Shown: positions 32,026-41,257, numbered from the stretch's first letter. The stretch is DNA of 64,000 nt from CBDCKR01 sp964572045 (GCA_964572045.1 CAZNEI010000002.1:72237-136236), one strand, 5' to 3'. Notes: generated by a model not told the origin, from the sequence alone. Made by a program: numbers and translations.

Positions 32026-34446
32026 GTGCGAAGTGAAGCGAGAGTCGTCATCATCGGGGGAGGAGTGGCAGGCTGCAGCCTGCTCTATCACCTGACGAAG
32101 CTGGGGTGGAGCGACGTCATCATGGTGGAGAAGGACGAGCTCACCAGCGGATCGACCTGGCACTCTGCAGGCCTCTGTACGCAGTTCGTTGCCAGCTACA
32201 ATCTGATGAAGCTTCTGCAGTACAGCCTGGAGCTGTACGCGTCGCTCGAGTCCGAGACGGGGCACGCGGTGGGCTTCCACCGCTGCGGAAGCGTACGGCT
32301 TGCTGCGTCGCAGGATCGCCTCGACGAGTTCCGCTACCGGAAGGGCATCGCCGACCTGCTCGACGTGCCCTACGAGATCGTCTCGCCGCAGCGTGCCCAA
32401 GAGCTCTTCCCGCTTGCCGACATGGACGCCATCGTCGGCGCCGCCTATCTCCCGACGGACGGGCACATCGACCCGAGCGGCCTCACGCAGGCGTTCGCAA
32501 AGGGGGCTCGCTCGGCGGGGGCGGAGATCCTCGTCCACACGGCCGTGACGGGGATCGAGCCCTCCGGCGGCGGATGGTCGCTGGAGACGTCGAAGGGCGA
32601 GATTCACGCCGAGGTCGTGGTCAATGCCGCCGGCCAATGGGCGGCGGAGGTGGGCCGCCTCGTCGGGGTCGAGCTCCCGGTTGTGCCGCTCGAGCACCAT
32701 TATCTAACCACCGAGCCGGTCGAAGAGCTCAAGGCTCACGAAGTCGAGCTGCCGGTGCTCCGTGACGCGGACGCTTCCTTCTACGTTCGGGAGGAGACAG
32801 GGGCCCTGCTTGTCGGCGCCTTCGAGCGGAATACGAAGCCGTGGGGCCTCGACGGGATCCCCGATGACTTCCACGGCAGCCTGCTTCCGCCCGATCTCGA
32901 CCGGCTCGAGGACACTCTCGAGGCCGCCGCCCGGCGGGTGCCCGCCTTCGCGAGCGCGGGGATCAAGAGCATCGTGAACGGACCCGACGGCTACACGCCC
33001 GACGGCCGTTGCCTGATGGGGCCCGTGCCGGGTCTGAAGAACTTCCACGTCTTGGCCGGCTTCAGCATCTTCGGGGTCGTATTCGGCGGCGGCGCGGGCA
33101 AGTACGCTGCGGAGTGGATCGTGGAGGGGCAGCCGAGCGACAACATGTGGGAACTCGATGTGCGCCGCTTCGGAGACTACGCGAGTTCGGCGAAGTACGT
33201 GGCGGCACGCGCCTGCGACGTGTACGAGCGCGAGTACGCCATCCACTACCCCGAGGAGGAACGTCCGGCCGGTCGGCCGCTGAAGACGGGGCCCCTGTAT
33301 GATCGCCTGCTCGCCAGGGGAGCCGTCTATGGAGCCCGGTTCGGGTGGGAGCGCCCGCTGTGGTTTTCCCGAGGCGGTCGGGCGCGGGACAGGTATTCGT
33401 TTCGTCGCGGGAACTGGCATGCCGCGGTAGGGGCCGAGTGCTCCGCCGTGAGATCATCGGTAGGAGTGCTCGATCAGACGAGCTTTGCAAAATTCGAAGT
33501 CTCGGGCCCGAACGCGGAACGGCACCTCGACCGGCTCTGCGCCAACAAGCTGCCGAGTCTGATCGGCCGAATGTCGCTGACACAGATGTGCACGCCGAAG
33601 GGCGGCATCGAGTGCGACGTGACCGTGACCAAGCTCGGGGCGGATCGCTTCTACGTGGTCTCCGCGGCCGCGACCGAGCGCCACCACTTCGAGTGGATGT
33701 GGCGCCACTTGCCCGATGACCGGACGGTCGCGCTGAACAACGTCACGAAGAGGGATGCGGTTCTCACGCTGGCGGGTCCACGCTCGCGCGACCTGTTGGA
33801 GGCGATCACCGACGCCGACTGCTCGCCGGCGGCCTTCCCCTTCTTCCGCTGCCGGGAGCTGTATGCGGGCATGGTTCCACTACGGGCGCTGCGCGTCTCC
33901 TTCGTCGGCGAGCTTGGCTACGAGCTCCACCATCCCATGGAGTGTCAGAGGCATCTATACGATCTCTTGATCGAGGCCGGCGGGCCTTACGGGCTCGTCG
34001 ACTTCGGCTACCGGGCGCTCGACTCCATGCGACTCGAAAAGGCCTATCTCATGTGGGGTTCCGACATGTCGGCGGACTACACACCGCTCGAGGCCGGAAT
34101 GAGCCGATTCGTCGACTTCGAAAAGGGCGACTTCATCGGCCGCGACGCCCTCCTCCGTCAACGGGAGCGAGGGCTCGAACGCCGTCTCGCCTGCCTCGTC
34201 GTCGACGCGAGGGATGCCGACCCTCACGGCTACGAGCCGATTCTGGACGGGAACAAGAGGGTCGGGTACGTGGCTTCTGGCGGTTATGGGCACCGGGTGG
34301 AGAAGACGATTGCGCTGGCTTACCTGCCGGTTGCGTATCTCGAACCCGGGACGGAACTCGCCCTTCAAATCCTGGGCGAGAACCGGGCTGCGCACGTCGT
34401 CGAGCCGCCGCTCTACGACCCGGAGAACCGGCGGCTGCTGAGCTGA
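32026..34446 (+). CDS. FAD-GcvT two-domain dehydrogenase, dimethylglycine/sarcosine dehydrogenase family
   Basis: An 806-aa enzyme. The N-terminal FAD domain starts with VVIIGGGVAGC (7-17). GSTWHSAGL follows, where H46 matches the histidine that carries covalent FAD in mammalian dimethylglycine dehydrogenase. GHIDPSGL and GPDGYTPDGRCLMGP are also family marks. From about residue 430 a GcvT-like folate-binding domain follows. Such enzymes oxidise N-methyl groups and pass the carbon to tetrahydrofolate. GTG 32026 is chosen for its AAGGGA site and because it gives the normal N-terminus. It stands alone; betaine or sarcosine breakdown is the likely role. Confidence 0.9.
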   Translation: MRSEARVVIIGGGVAGCSLLYHLTKLGWSDVIMVEKDELTSGSTWHSAGLCTQFVASYNLMKLLQYSLELYASLESETGHAVGFHRCGSVRLAASQDRLDEFRYRKGIADLLDVPYEIVSPQRAQELFPLADMDAIVGAAYLPTDGHIDPSGLTQAFAKGARSAGAEILVHTAVTGIEPSGGGWSLETSKGEIHAEVVVNAAGQWAAEVGRLVGVELPVVPLEHHYLTTEPVEELKAHEVELPVLRDADASFYVREETGALLVGAFERNTKPWGLDGIPDDFHGSLLPPDLDRLEDTLEAAARRVPAFASAGIKSIVNGPDGYTPDGRCLMGPVPGLKNFHVLAGFSIFGVVFGGGAGKYAAEWIVEGQPSDNMWELDVRRFGDYASSAKYVAARACDVYEREYAIHYPEEERPAGRPLKTGPLYDRLLARGAVYGARFGWERPLWFSRGGRARDRYSFRRGNWHAAVGAECSAVRSSVGVLDQTSFAKFEVSGPNAERHLDRLCANKLPSLIGRMSLTQMCTPKGGIECDVTVTKLGADRFYVVSAAATERHHFEWMWRHLPDDRTVALNNVTKRDAVLTLAGPRSRDLLEAITDADCSPAAFPFFRCRELYAGMVPLRALRVSFVGELGYELHHPMECQRHLYDLLIEAGGPYGLVDFGYRALDSMRLEKAYLMWGSDMSADYTPLEAGMSRFVDFEKGDFIGRDALLRQRERGLERRLACLVVDARDADPHGYEPILDGNKRVGYVASGGYGHRVEKTIALAYLPVAYLEPGTELALQILGENRAAHVVEPPLYDPENRRLLS

Positions 34447-34462
34447 GAGGCCCAGGCCGGGA

Positions 34463-34497
34463 GGCACGGTTTCGCGGGCACGGCCCAACCCCGTGCC
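34463..34497 (+). terminator. Possible stem-loop between convergent genes
   Basis: GGCACGG and CCGTGCC form a 7-bp stem around a 21-nt loop, 17 nt after the flavoprotein stop and facing the bicupin gene. The loop is long and there is no T-run, so this is weak. Confidence 0.3.
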
Positions 34498-34608
34498 AAC
34501 AAGATCTCCGACCGGGCGCATTGGGCCTCACGGGGGCGGAGTCCCGTCACCGGCTTGGGGGATCGACTTCTCCTGAACGGGACGATGCGGACCGAGGGTG
34601 GTCCCAGC

Positions 34609-35457
34609 TCAGGCCGGCTCGCACGGCTTGAGCGTGATCCATATCAGCTCGAACGTCGTGTCTCCGGTGTTGCCCGAATTGTGCTGCTCACTCAGCTTGA
34701 CTTCCTCCATCCAGCCGACCGAGCCGGCTTCGGACGGCTCGGTGCCGATCCTCTCGACTCCGTTCCGTCGACCCGACCAGACACCACCTCTCACGTGGAC
34801 GTAGACTTGGTCGCCCGGGTGCGAGTGAACCCCTTCCCACTGTCCCGGCTCCAGGATAAACCTCTGCACGACGACCCGGTTGTTCTCCAGCAACAACTCA
34901 AGCGGGACGTCAGGATAGAACGTACCGGTATGATGGTTCGACAGCAGAGTGCAGGGCTGCAGGGTCACCCAGACCGTCTCGATCGGACTGTCCCCCGTGT
35001 TGCCGGCTTCCCACGGCTCGGCCTCGGACGGAGTCTCCGACCATCCGACCGAGCCGGCTTCGGGGCGAAACACCGTCTCCTGATCTCCTCGCCGCTCGGT
35101 CCACTCGCCGCCCCGAATGTAGACGTAAACCTGGTTGCCAGCGTGCGTATGCGGCCCCGACCACTGCCCGGGCTCGAAGATGAACTTCTGCACGACGACC
35201 TTGTCGTTCGCCAGCAGAAGTTCGCCGGGAACGTTCGGATAGAAGACGCCGACTTGGGCGGCGGCATCGGCCGGCGGGAGCACGAGAACGACGACCGCGA
35301 GTAGGGCGGCAGCCAGACGTCCCCCGGGAATGCGCGCGCGCACGCCGCGCCGGGAGCATCGTTGGCCATGCGCGCCGCTCGCCCATATCGCCGTCGGACC
35401 TCGTCCCAGGATCGGCACAAGCGGAGCTGCCGGGTCGGGAATCGGTGCTAGGCCCAT
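34609..35457 (-). CDS. Secreted bicupin
   Basis: A 282-aa exported protein made of two cupin repeats of about 100 residues that clearly align with each other: FYPNVPGELLLANDKVVVQ and FYPDVPLELLLENNRVVVQ, each followed by FEPGQW/LEPGQW, HTHAG/HSHPG and YIRGGEW/VRGGVW. The metal-binding H-x-H is present in both. A hydrophobic signal (LAAALLAVVVLVLPPADAAAQ) precedes the first repeat. ATG 35457 has AAGGAG 5 nt upstream; a GTG closer to the signal is possible but has no such site. It overlaps the NTF2-like gene by 10 nt. The function is unknown. Confidence 0.83.
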   Translation of the reverse strand: MGLAPIPDPAAPLVPILGRGPTAIWASGAHGQRCSRRGVRARIPGGRLAAALLAVVVLVLPPADAAAQVGVFYPNVPGELLLANDKVVVQKFIFEPGQWSGPHTHAGNQVYVYIRGGEWTERRGDQETVFRPEAGSVGWSETPSEAEPWEAGNTGDSPIETVWVTLQPCTLLSNHHTGTFYPDVPLELLLENNRVVVQRFILEPGQWEGVHSHPGDQVYVHVRGGVWSGRRNGVERIGTEPSEAGSVGWMEEVKLSEQHNSGNTGDTTFELIWITLKPCEPA

Positions 35458-35864
35458 CCGAGCTCCTTCAGGGCCCAGGGCGCGTTCCACACCTTGCACA
35501 CCTTCTCGACCTGGTCCTCGTCGTTCATCGTCACGACGTACACGTACTGGGTGTTCGTCTCCTTGCCGGTCGGCGGAACCGGGCCGCCTTCGCCCACATG
35601 GCTTCCCGTGAAGGTCGCGAAGAACACGGCGGTCTTCTCGGCCTCGTCGTACGACGACGTGTGGAGTTCGTAGGTGCAGCCCTCGAGGACGCTCCCGAGC
35701 CCTACCATCCACTCCGCATAGGCCTCTACGGTACTCACGTCGACGAGTGGCTCGGCTTGCGACTCGAACGAGGCGTCTGGAGCGACGTATGGACTGCATC
35801 CCTCCCAGCCCCTCAGCGAGTCGCAGGCGTGGAAGAACTTGGTCGCGTTCTCGAATGCCGACAC
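35448..35864 (-). CDS. NTF2-like/SnoaL-fold small protein
   Basis: A 138-aa protein starting at GTG 35864, which has GGGAGG about 7 nt upstream; the frame extends further but has no homology or ribosome site there. The cone-shaped NTF2-like fold is indicated by the N-terminal helix FENATKFFHACD, the FESQAEPLVDVSTVEAYAEW segment and the alternating late strands with YVYVVTM. No signal peptide is seen, unlike the bicupin it overlaps. Such folds bind or isomerise small hydrophobic molecules; the ligand is unknown. Confidence 0.75.
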   Translation of the reverse strand: MSAFENATKFFHACDSLRGWEGCSPYVAPDASFESQAEPLVDVSTVEAYAEWMVGLGSVLEGCTYELHTSSYDEAEKTAVFFATFTGSHVGEGGPVPPTGKETNTQYVYVVTMNDEDQVEKVCKVWNAPWALKELGWA

Positions 35865-36242
35865 GATTCCCTCCCTTGCTAGATGGTGTCCGGTGAGTTC
35901 ATGAGCCCCCCGAGAGGGGGAGGCTGCCGTGGTTCCCAGGTACTCCTTCGTTTTTTCGACGAGGGGCTCAGCAAAGGGCCGGCGAGAGCGCCGGAACCTC
36001 GCGACCCTCGGGGATTCTATCGACAGCGAGCGAGGCGCGCCACGCGCAGGTGAAGGAAGGCGGCCGGACTCGGCCACCGCGCCGGCACCTTGGTTTCGCG
36101 GCGCCCGCCGTCGCGTCGGTCAGCGAGAGGGTTCACGCTTGACGGGTCTGGACCCACGTCTCAGGTTTCTCGACCCGGCAGCGGGACCTCGCGCCTCCGT
36201 CCCTGTTCGGGTTTGTCTGTCAGCCGCTCGCGGGAGAGGACC
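35865..36242. other. Divergent intergenic region
   Basis: A 378-nt gap between divergent NTF2-like genes at 35864 and 36243. It should contain both promoters, but I see no convincing element or extra gene in it. Confidence 0.5.
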
Positions 36243-36698
36243 ATGAAGAGAGTCCAAGGTTTTGTGCTGAGTACCGTGTTGTTCGTCCTCGTCGCTCTGG
36301 CGGGAATCGCGACACCCTCCTCCGTGAGGGCCCAAGAGCCGATGGACGACGATGCCCTTCGGGAGCACCTGGTGGAGCAGGAGCGGCAGTTCTTCGGAGC
36401 GCTTCGGGACCGCGACGCCGCACTCGTCCGGAAGCTGTCGGGGGATGACGGCTTCTATATCCACCCGCCGGGGATCCACTCGGTCGATCGGATTATCGAG
36501 GATATGACCACCTACGAGGTGGGCGAGTTCTCTCTCGGCCCCCAGGTGCATCTCCAGAGACTCGACGAAGACGTCGTGGCGCTCGCATACGACTTGACGA
36601 TCGGCTGGCCGACCCCTTCGGTGGACTGGCTCATGACGGCGGTCTACGTCAACCGAGACGGGGAGTGGGTCGGGGTATACCGCGCGGAAACGCGGTAG
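36243..36698 (+). CDS. Secreted NTF2-like/DUF4440 protein
   Basis: A 151-aa exported protein: signal peptide to about residue 31 (SSVRAQEP), then an NTF2-like fold with the DUF4440 pattern EQERQFFGALRDRDAALVRKL, FYIHPPG and YDLTIGWP, ending in a VYVNRDGEWVGVYRAET strand. Such domains often bind small ligands or assist polyketide or steroid chemistry; no catalytic residues are clear. GGAGAGGA precedes ATG 36243. It converges with the amidohydrolase gene at 36792 over a strong palindrome. Confidence 0.8.
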   Translation: MKRVQGFVLSTVLFVLVALAGIATPSSVRAQEPMDDDALREHLVEQERQFFGALRDRDAALVRKLSGDDGFYIHPPGIHSVDRIIEDMTTYEVGEFSLGPQVHLQRLDEDVVALAYDLTIGWPTPSVDWLMTAVYVNRDGEWVGVYRAETR

Positions 36699-36760
36699 GG
36701 TCCATCACCGGAGTCCCTTAGGCGGTCGTCGCTGCCTCGGAGTCCCCGTGGTCTTCGCCA

Positions 36761-36782
36761 CGCCCCTATCCAGATAGGGGCG
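36761..36782. terminator. Bidirectional hairpin between convergent genes
   Basis: A perfect 22-bp palindrome: CGCCCCTATC, a CA centre and GATAGGGGCG. It lies 63 nt past the stop at 36698 and 10 nt before the stop at 36792, where a shared terminator is expected. There is no clear T-run. Confidence 0.6.
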
Positions 36783-36791
36783 GCGATTGGC

Positions 36792-38246
36792 CTAGGGCCC
36801 CCTGGCCAGGCAGCCGTGCCCCGCGTCGCGCCCCCACGCCCCGTGCTCGTCCGGTGCGGCTGGGCCGATCCTGCCCTCGGCACCGCTCAGGAGTTCGGCC
36901 GGGTCGAACGACGTTCCGTCCTTCATCACGACCTTCACGCGGCGAGCGCTGCGGATATCCTCGAGAGGGTTGCCCTGCACGACGACCAGGTCCGCAACCT
37001 TGCCAGGCTCGATCGTGCCCAACCGGCCGTCGATTCCCATCGCCCGGGCGCCGTTGATGGTCGCGGCTTTGAGGACGGCGGCCGCAGGCACGCCTGCGAG
37101 CACCAGCGCGAGCAGCTCCCGATGGTATGAGAAGCCAGCGGTGAACCGCCCCCAGCCCGGGTGGTCGGAGCCCACCGTGAGAAGGCGTGCCCCTCCCGCC
37201 TCGTAGAAGAGTCGGACCGACTCGCGCTTCATCTCGTAGAGTCGCGGGTAGGTCTGGCCGCCCTCGCCGCGTTGCGCCGCGAGTTCGTTGGTGTGCGGGG
37301 TGAAGTACCGGCGCTCGTCGGCCCAGTCGTCGCCGAACAACGCCGGATCCGGATCCGCCCCGAAGGTCGTGTACACGGAGACGGTGGCGGTGAAGTACAC
37401 ATCGTTGTCGAGAAAGAGCTGGACGTTCGTGTTGAACTCCGAATCGCCCGGCGCGATCGACCCGTCGAGGAGCCGGGCGGGTTCGACGATGTAGTGCTCC
37501 AAGCGGTCGATCCCCATCGAGATCGCCTCACGGACCGGTACGGTGTTGACGTAGTCCGCATCGTTGTAGAGGTGGCTCGTGACGGTGAGCCCGTGCAGAT
37601 GGGCCTGCTCGATCACGGCTCGCAGCTGCTCCGGCGTGAGCCCCTTGACCTTGACTCCGTGGATGCCGCGGGCGGCCCAGTCATCCACTTCGCTCCGCAA
37701 GCCGTCGGTGGTGATGTCGTCGTTCCAGCCCGGGCGGGCGAACCCGAAGTAGGGCCCGGAGTTCAGAATCCTAGGTCCCACCTGCTCGCCCCGCTCCATG
37801 CGCTCCCGGACCTCGAGCATGTCGTCCGGATCCATCGAGCCGGCCGGAAAGGTCGTGGTCACACCGTTGGCCAGGTAGATCAGCGGGTTGTAATGGCACT
37901 CGTCGACCCGGCCTTGGCCGACCAACGTCATCCCGTAGTGCGCGTGGAGGTCGAAGAAGCCGGGAAGGACCGTATCGTCATCGTCGAGGTCGACGACCTC
38001 TGCATGCTCCGGATCGCGACCGGCGAAACTGGAGCCGACCTCGACGAAGCGGCCCCCGCGGACGACGATGCCCGTGTTCGCCTTGAGCGTATCCGAGACC
38101 CCGTCGAACAGCCGGCCACCCCGCAGGATCGTCTCGGCGCCCTCGTCCGGGCCGGGCACGGAGCAGCCGATCCCCGGGAGGCTGAACACACCGGCGAGGA
38201 CGATCGGGTGGATGCGGAAGATCGCTGCGAGCGGATTCCGTGTCAT
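36792..38246 (-). CDS. Exported amidohydrolase (imidazolonepropionase-like)
   Basis: A 484-aa metal-dependent hydrolase of the amidohydrolase superfamily. The N-terminus is an export signal with a possible lipobox at C28. A small beta-sandwich precedes the barrel. H101 and H103 (GFFDLHAHYG) are the first metal ligands, VTSHLYND and a lysine in VKVKGL match later ones, and VGSDHPGW provides the final aspartate. Exported members of this group cleave cyclic dipeptides, amides or Xaa-Pro peptides; the substrate is unknown. GGAGG lies 6 nt before ATG 38246. The longer open frame upstream is rejected. Confidence 0.86.
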   Translation of the reverse strand: MTRNPLAAIFRIHPIVLAGVFSLPGIGCSVPGPDEGAETILRGGRLFDGVSDTLKANTGIVVRGGRFVEVGSSFAGRDPEHAEVVDLDDDDTVLPGFFDLHAHYGMTLVGQGRVDECHYNPLIYLANGVTTTFPAGSMDPDDMLEVRERMERGEQVGPRILNSGPYFGFARPGWNDDITTDGLRSEVDDWAARGIHGVKVKGLTPEQLRAVIEQAHLHGLTVTSHLYNDADYVNTVPVREAISMGIDRLEHYIVEPARLLDGSIAPGDSEFNTNVQLFLDNDVYFTATVSVYTTFGADPDPALFGDDWADERRYFTPHTNELAAQRGEGGQTYPRLYEMKRESVRLFYEAGGARLLTVGSDHPGWGRFTAGFSYHRELLALVLAGVPAAAVLKAATINGARAMGIDGRLGTIEPGKVADLVVVQGNPLEDIRSARRVKVVMKDGTSFDPAELLSGAEGRIGPAAPDEHGAWGRDAGHGCLARGP

Positions 38247-38660
38247 GGGTGGCCTCCAATTCGGCAGCAGACTGGCTCGGGCCGGGCGCGAGGCGGCATC
38301 ACCGGGCCGGAGGAGTCGAAGATCGGGGGATGAGTCTTCTGGGGAGAGCATGGGCGGGTTCCCTTCGCGTTGCGGGTGCGGAAGACGTCCGGGCATTCGG
38401 CCCTTCCGGAGCCCTTCCGACTGCCCACACAATACGGCACACTCCGGCTCGTTCGCGCCAGTGCTTCCCCCGCAACACCTGTGGGCCTCACGTGAGGCCT
38501 GACGGCAACAAGCGGGGTGCAATCGATGGCCGGGCGGCTCCCGTCCACGCCTGCATGGGGTCGGGCTGGCCGAACAAGGGGCCGGGGCCGTACTCTAGAC
38601 TTGGGCGCCGGGCCCCAGGGGCCTCGACCCGCGCGCACTGTGCTTCAGAACCGGAGGGGG
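38247..38660. other. Divergent intergenic region
   Basis: A 414-nt gap between the amidohydrolase and the Tat flavoprotein. No gene is supported. An AT-richer TACTCTAGACTT patch near 38590 might be a promoter element for 38661; this is weak. Confidence 0.4.
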
Positions 38661-40685
38661 ATGACTATGCCCAGAAGCGGGGATCGCGATCTCGGGATGC
38701 ACCGGGACATCACGCGGCGGGACTTCGTCAATGGAGTGGGAGTCGCCCTCGGGGGGTCGCTCATCGCGCCCGGCTGGCTTTCGGGGCTCGAGGGACCATC
38801 CAAGGGGCCTGGGGCGGCTCAGGAATACTATCCGCCGGCCCGCACCGGGATGCGCGGGAGTCACCCGGGATCGTTCGAAGTGGCCCATGCTCTCCACGAG
38901 GGTGCGACCTGGCCGGATGCCGCAGACACGGGTGAGCACTACGACCTCGTGGTTGTCGGGGGGGGCTTGAGCGGGCTCTCGGCGGGCTACTTCTTCCTCA
39001 CGTCGGCCGGTCCCGGCGCCCGCGTGCTAATCCTCGACAACCACGATGACTTCGGCGGCCACGCCAAGCGGAACGAGATGACCTACCAGGGCCGTACGCT
39101 GATGCTCAACGGCGGTACCTCGTACCTCGAATCCGTGGGGCAGTACAGCACTGTCGCCAGGACGCTTCTCGCTGCGGTCGGGATCGACGTGGAGAGCGCG
39201 AATGACCAGAGCGCCAAGGGGCGGGCATTCTATCGCTCGCTGGGTCTCCGCGGATCCACCTTCTTCGCGAGCGAGGTGTTCGGCGGAGAGGATCGGCTTG
39301 TGATGGGGCGGGGAGGGGGATCAGGGGGTGCGGGATGGGCCGAGTGGCTCCGCCAAACCCCGCTCGCTCCGGAGGCACAGAGGGACATCGCGCGACTCTA
39401 CGACGACGACGCAAACCCGGACTACATGCCCGGAGTGTCGGATGTGGACAAGAAGGAGCGACTGGCCCGGATGAGCTACCGGGACTTTCTGCTCGATCTC
39501 GCCGGGGTTCACCCCGACGTGATCAAGTTCTTCGATGACAGCCCGAAGGGCAGCTTCTGTGTGGGCATCGACGGATATCCGGCCCTGTATGGATGGGCCC
39601 AGGATTATCCGGGTTTCCAGGGGATGAACCTCGAGCCGTTCCCCCGCGTGAGCCCCCTCAGCCACATCGGGGGAGGACAGCACGGCCGGGAGAGCGAGTG
39701 GAACAAAGGACCGGACATCTACTTTCCCGACGGGAATGCCACGCTAGCCCGGCTCTTGGTTCGGGCGATGATTCCCGACGCACTCCCGGGGACTTCGCTG
39801 GAAGACTCGATGACGTCGCGCCTCGCCTACGACCGAATCGACCGAGAGGGCTCCGACGCCCGGATCCGCCTCAACAGCACCGTCGTTTCTGCCCGGCACC
39901 GGGGCGATCCCGACGCGGCTCGCCAGGTCGACGTCACCTACGTTCGAGACGGAAGGGCCGAAACGGTGAGGGCGGATCACTGCGTGATGGCCTGTTGGAA
40001 TCGGATCATCCCGTATCTCGTCCCCGAGATGTCGGAGGAGCAGAAGACAGCGCTCATGTATGGCGTCAAGATGCCGATCGTCTACACGAGTGTCCTGATC
40101 CGTCAGTGGACGGCCTTCACCGAGCTGGGCATCTCCGGGGCAACCGCACCGGGGATGTACCATACCGGCGTCCGCCTGGGCAGGTCCGTGCAGTTCGGCG
40201 ATTACCAGCCCTCCACTTCGCCTGAAGAGCCGATGATCCTGCGCATGTCCAGAATGCCTTGCGCTCCCGGGCACCCGAAGAAGGAGCAGCACCGCCTTGG
40301 GCGAGCGGATCTGTTGGCGACGACGTTCGAGACCTTCGAGCGCAAGATCCGGGACCAACTCGCTCGAACCCTGGAGGGCGGCGGTTTCGACCCGGCTCGC
40401 GACATCGAAGCAATAACCGTGAATCGCTGGCCGCACGGCTATTCCTATAGCTACGACACGTTGAACGATCCTATCGAGTGGGCCCTCTTCGCCCCCGACG
40501 ATCGGCCGTGCGTGGTCGGGAGCCGGCGCTTCGGCCGGATCTCCATCGCCAACTCCGATGCCGCCGCCTCGACGCACACCGACTCGGCGATCGATGAGGC
40601 ACACCGGGCGGTCAGGGAGCAGCTGGTCGTTCGAAGCCGCGCCCGGCGCCGGGACGCCAATACGGATGCGGGGCCGTCCCGCTAG
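38661..40685 (+). CDS. Tat-exported FAD oxidoreductase, spermidine-dehydrogenase-like
   Basis: A 674-aa flavoprotein. The N-terminus has a twin-arginine signal, DITRRDFVNGVGVALGGSL. The FAD loop follows at LVVVGGGLSGLSA near residue 97, then a FGGHAKR segment seen in amine-oxidase-type flavoproteins; the order resembles the Pseudomonas spermidine dehydrogenase SpdH. It would act outside the cytoplasmic membrane, on a polyamine or other amine by analogy. GGAGG precedes two possible starts, ATG 38661 and ATG 38667; the second has the better spacing. No electron partner is adjacent. Confidence 0.82.
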   Translation: MTMPRSGDRDLGMHRDITRRDFVNGVGVALGGSLIAPGWLSGLEGPSKGPGAAQEYYPPARTGMRGSHPGSFEVAHALHEGATWPDAADTGEHYDLVVVGGGLSGLSAGYFFLTSAGPGARVLILDNHDDFGGHAKRNEMTYQGRTLMLNGGTSYLESVGQYSTVARTLLAAVGIDVESANDQSAKGRAFYRSLGLRGSTFFASEVFGGEDRLVMGRGGGSGGAGWAEWLRQTPLAPEAQRDIARLYDDDANPDYMPGVSDVDKKERLARMSYRDFLLDLAGVHPDVIKFFDDSPKGSFCVGIDGYPALYGWAQDYPGFQGMNLEPFPRVSPLSHIGGGQHGRESEWNKGPDIYFPDGNATLARLLVRAMIPDALPGTSLEDSMTSRLAYDRIDREGSDARIRLNSTVVSARHRGDPDAARQVDVTYVRDGRAETVRADHCVMACWNRIIPYLVPEMSEEQKTALMYGVKMPIVYTSVLIRQWTAFTELGISGATAPGMYHTGVRLGRSVQFGDYQPSTSPEEPMILRMSRMPCAPGHPKKEQHRLGRADLLATTFETFERKIRDQLARTLEGGGFDPARDIEAITVNRWPHGYSYSYDTLNDPIEWALFAPDDRPCVVGSRRFGRISIANSDAAASTHTDSAIDEAHRAVREQLVVRSRARRRDANTDAGPSR

Positions 40686-40875
40686 GAAGCGATAGACGGG
40701 CGATCTGCCGTTCTTGCCTTGCGCTTGTCGAAGCCTGTCGTGCCGAAGCAGCGGAAAGAATGGGATCACCCCGGCGAGGGTAGCAGGGGCTTGAAAGCCG
40801 TCCCTGGACGATGCTCGACGTGGTGGAGAGGATGGACCCGAACAGGCTGCTAGTGGCAACATAGGGGAAATCGCC

Positions 40876-41068
40876 ATGGAGGCCTTATGGGATCTAATCG
40901 TGGCCTCTTTCGTACGTTGGGTGCCTTGGGGGATATCGTCCTAGCCTCGAGATTGCCCTCTCTGGGCTCCTGTTTGCATACTACCATGTCCTTGAGGGCA
41001 TCCGTAATGCCCTTCGAGAGATCCGGGATATCCTCCAAGAGATCCGCGAAGCGACTCACGATCAGTGA
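40876..41068 (+). pseudogene. Small membrane protein frame broken by one base
   Basis: From ATG 40876, with GGGGA upstream, the frame reads MEALWDLIVASFVRWVPW and stops at 40942. The next frame continues without a gap into LEIALSGLLFAYYHVLEG and an amphipathic basic/acidic helix, to a stop at 41066-41068. Removing one base in the run of five Gs at 40928-40932 joins them into a 63-residue protein with a short amphipathic helix, one membrane segment and a charged helix. Either the gene is a recent pseudogene, the G-run is a read error, or frameshifting is used. The family is not recognised. Confidence 0.5.
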
Positions 41069-41201
41069 GGCCTATCGCGTGTTCACGCCCGTAATCGATA
41101 CATGATGGAGGAAAGGGCGAGTGGTGGATCCCCACCCGATCCGGACGCCGCGACGCTGCTCTGATTCCCGTGCCACCTTGGCTCCTGCTTGCCACCGTCC
41201 G

Positions 41202-41226
41202 GCATTCACCCTATTTAGAGCATTCA
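41202..41226. promoter_or_regulatory. Repeat-bearing AT-rich region before the first TetR gene
   Basis: GCATTCA occurs at 41202-41208 and again at 41220-41226, 18 nt apart, in an AT-rich patch before the TetR gene at 41258. The related GGCATTC lies before the second TetR gene. Autoregulation is plausible. Confidence 0.35.
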
Positions 41227-41257
41227 TACTATTTTATCCGCGCTGCCGGGCAAGGAA

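Larger units (their letters stand above)
40686..41257. other. Long intergenic region with a degraded small gene
   Basis: 572 nt between the flavoprotein and the first TetR gene. It contains the broken small membrane-protein frame at 40876-41068 and, near its right end, an AT-rich TetR promoter region. Base composition is lower in G+C than in the surrounding genes. Confidence 0.6.
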
